The translations under genes and the position numbers were made by a program. A DNA stretch of 64,000 bases from an uncultured Pelagibacteraceae bacterium (GTDB lineage: Bacteria > Pseudomonadota > Alphaproteobacteria > Pelagibacterales > Pelagibacteraceae), in NCBI GenBank assembly GCA_902570695.1, contig CACFZE010000001.1:1-64000 (forward strand), read 5' to 3'. The notes beneath the pieces were generated by a model, which was given only the letters and a program-made list of their open reading frames with translations, was not told the origin of the DNA and did not search any database. Each line of letters begins with the position of its first letter. The stretch's first letter is position 1. This document shows positions 63,666 to 64,000 of the stretch, one piece after another.

Positions 63666-64000
63666 AGCTTAGAAATTTCAATTCCAGATTTAATATAACC
63701 TTTCATGGATCCACAATCTAAATAATTACCTGCAAATTTATGTCCAATGAATAAATATTGATCTAATATCATTCGCCTTATTGCATCAGTAACATGTATT
63801 TCACCACCTTTACCTTTTTTTTGATTTTTTAGATAATGAAAAATTTTCTTTGATAATATGTACCTACCTATTATCGCATTATTTGAAGGAGCATCTTTAG
63901 TATTAGGTTTTTCAATTACATCTGCAATTTTAAAATTTAATTTGTCAAAATTTTTTTTAATTGAATAAATTCCCCAACGATCTACATTGTTTTTTTTAAC
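63662..64000 (-). CDS. galU: UTP--glucose-1-phosphate uridylyltransferase, C-terminal part (partial)
   Basis: The 112 C-terminal residues before the TGA at 63662-63664; the start lies beyond the window. Family features seen are VIEKPNTKDAPSNNAIIGRYILS, KGKGGEIHVTDAIRRMI and the terminal GNYLDCGSMKGYIKSG. It makes UDP-glucose, the Ugd substrate, and overlaps ugd by 4 nt (ATGA). Confidence 0.9.
   Translation of the reverse strand, partial: VKKNNVDRWGIYSIKKNFDKLNFKIADVIEKPNTKDAPSNNAIIGRYILSKKIFHYLKNQKKGKGGEIHVTDAIRRMILDQYLFIGHKFAGNYLDCGSMKGYIKSGIEISKL

Noticed and set aside
1..64000. CRISPR array, prophage, insertion sequence or rRNA operon
   Set aside because: No regularly spaced repeats, transposase, phage structural genes or rRNA-like sequence seen; the only mobility gene is the integrase at 9340-10293.

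Overview
The window is a compact, very AT-rich stretch of bacterial chromosome. It has short spacers, many 1-44 nt gene overlaps, mostly weak ribosome binding sites and small versions of core proteins. Gene content and order match a streamlined marine alphaproteobacterium of the SAR11 clade (Pelagibacterales). The supporting blocks are rsh-pyrE-pdxJ-acpS-lepB-rnc-recO, rpiB-glyA-nrdR-rib-nusB-thiL-hppA, gatCAB, a heterotetrameric sarcosine oxidase operon and a SAM-type riboswitch candidate before metY. This assignment is inference from gene content; no 16S rRNA gene is present.

Layout. 1-3315: end of holB, then metG, tatD and an MBL phosphodiesterase, forward. 3310-5532: glutathione peroxidase, NhaA and a zinc-ribbon membrane protein, reverse. 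5628-7932: tRNA-Pro, an NDUFS4-like protein, a short SbmA/BacA permease and GlpX. 7968-11648 is the most accessory-looking part: tRNA-Glu, a GIY-YIG protein, a glycosyltransferase, a tyrosine recombinase, a 59-aa membrane protein, an unidentified GC-rich structured RNA with its own terminator, a one-domain alkyltransferase and 530 bp of gene-free DNA. 11649-16839 (reverse): two permeases, homoserine dehydrogenase, a small lipoprotein, argC, rpsI and rplM. 16888-20262: riboswitch candidate, metY, an alpha/beta hydrolase and a methyltransferase-like protein. 20263-26674: heme A synthase, chorismate mutase, rpmG-merR-ihfA-plsX-rpmF, a bc1 chaperone, BamE and an H+-pyrophosphatase. 26757-34059 (reverse): riboflavin genes with nusB, thiL, nrdR, glyA, rpiB and a 2OG oxygenase-like protein. 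34130-44672: hemB with a Fur-type palindrome on its start, the recO-to-dapA reverse cluster and a lytic transglycosylase. 44673-49912: tRNA-Ser and soxBDAG. 49886-55961 (reverse): MATE exporter, trhO, an O-methyltransferase and gatBAC. 56011-64000: ruvX, pyrB, an inactive dihydroorotase-like partner (PyrX), plsY, topA, a RidA-family protein, then ugd and partial galU in reverse.

How the genes fit together. Homoserine dehydrogenase and MetY belong to methionine synthesis and DapA to lysine/peptidoglycan synthesis. SoxBDAG and GlyA process methylated-glycine carbon and C1 units. RibD, RibE, RibH and a RibB-type protein make riboflavin, but the GTP cyclohydrolase II half of the fusion lacks its zinc cysteines. 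PyrB/PyrX and PyrE are pyrimidine genes. PlsX and PlsY start phospholipid synthesis. GalU and Ugd make UDP-glucuronate.

Main points for a second look: the unidentified structured RNA (10631-10836), the perfect Fur-type 7-1-7 palindrome on the hemB start, the nested inverted repeat before soxB, the SAM riboswitch candidate, two near-leaderless genes directly behind tRNAs, two pseudo-enzyme domains (PyrX, RibBX), the absence of fabH, era and the DUF177 gene from their usual neighbourhoods, and the possible small integrase cassette behind tRNA-Glu.
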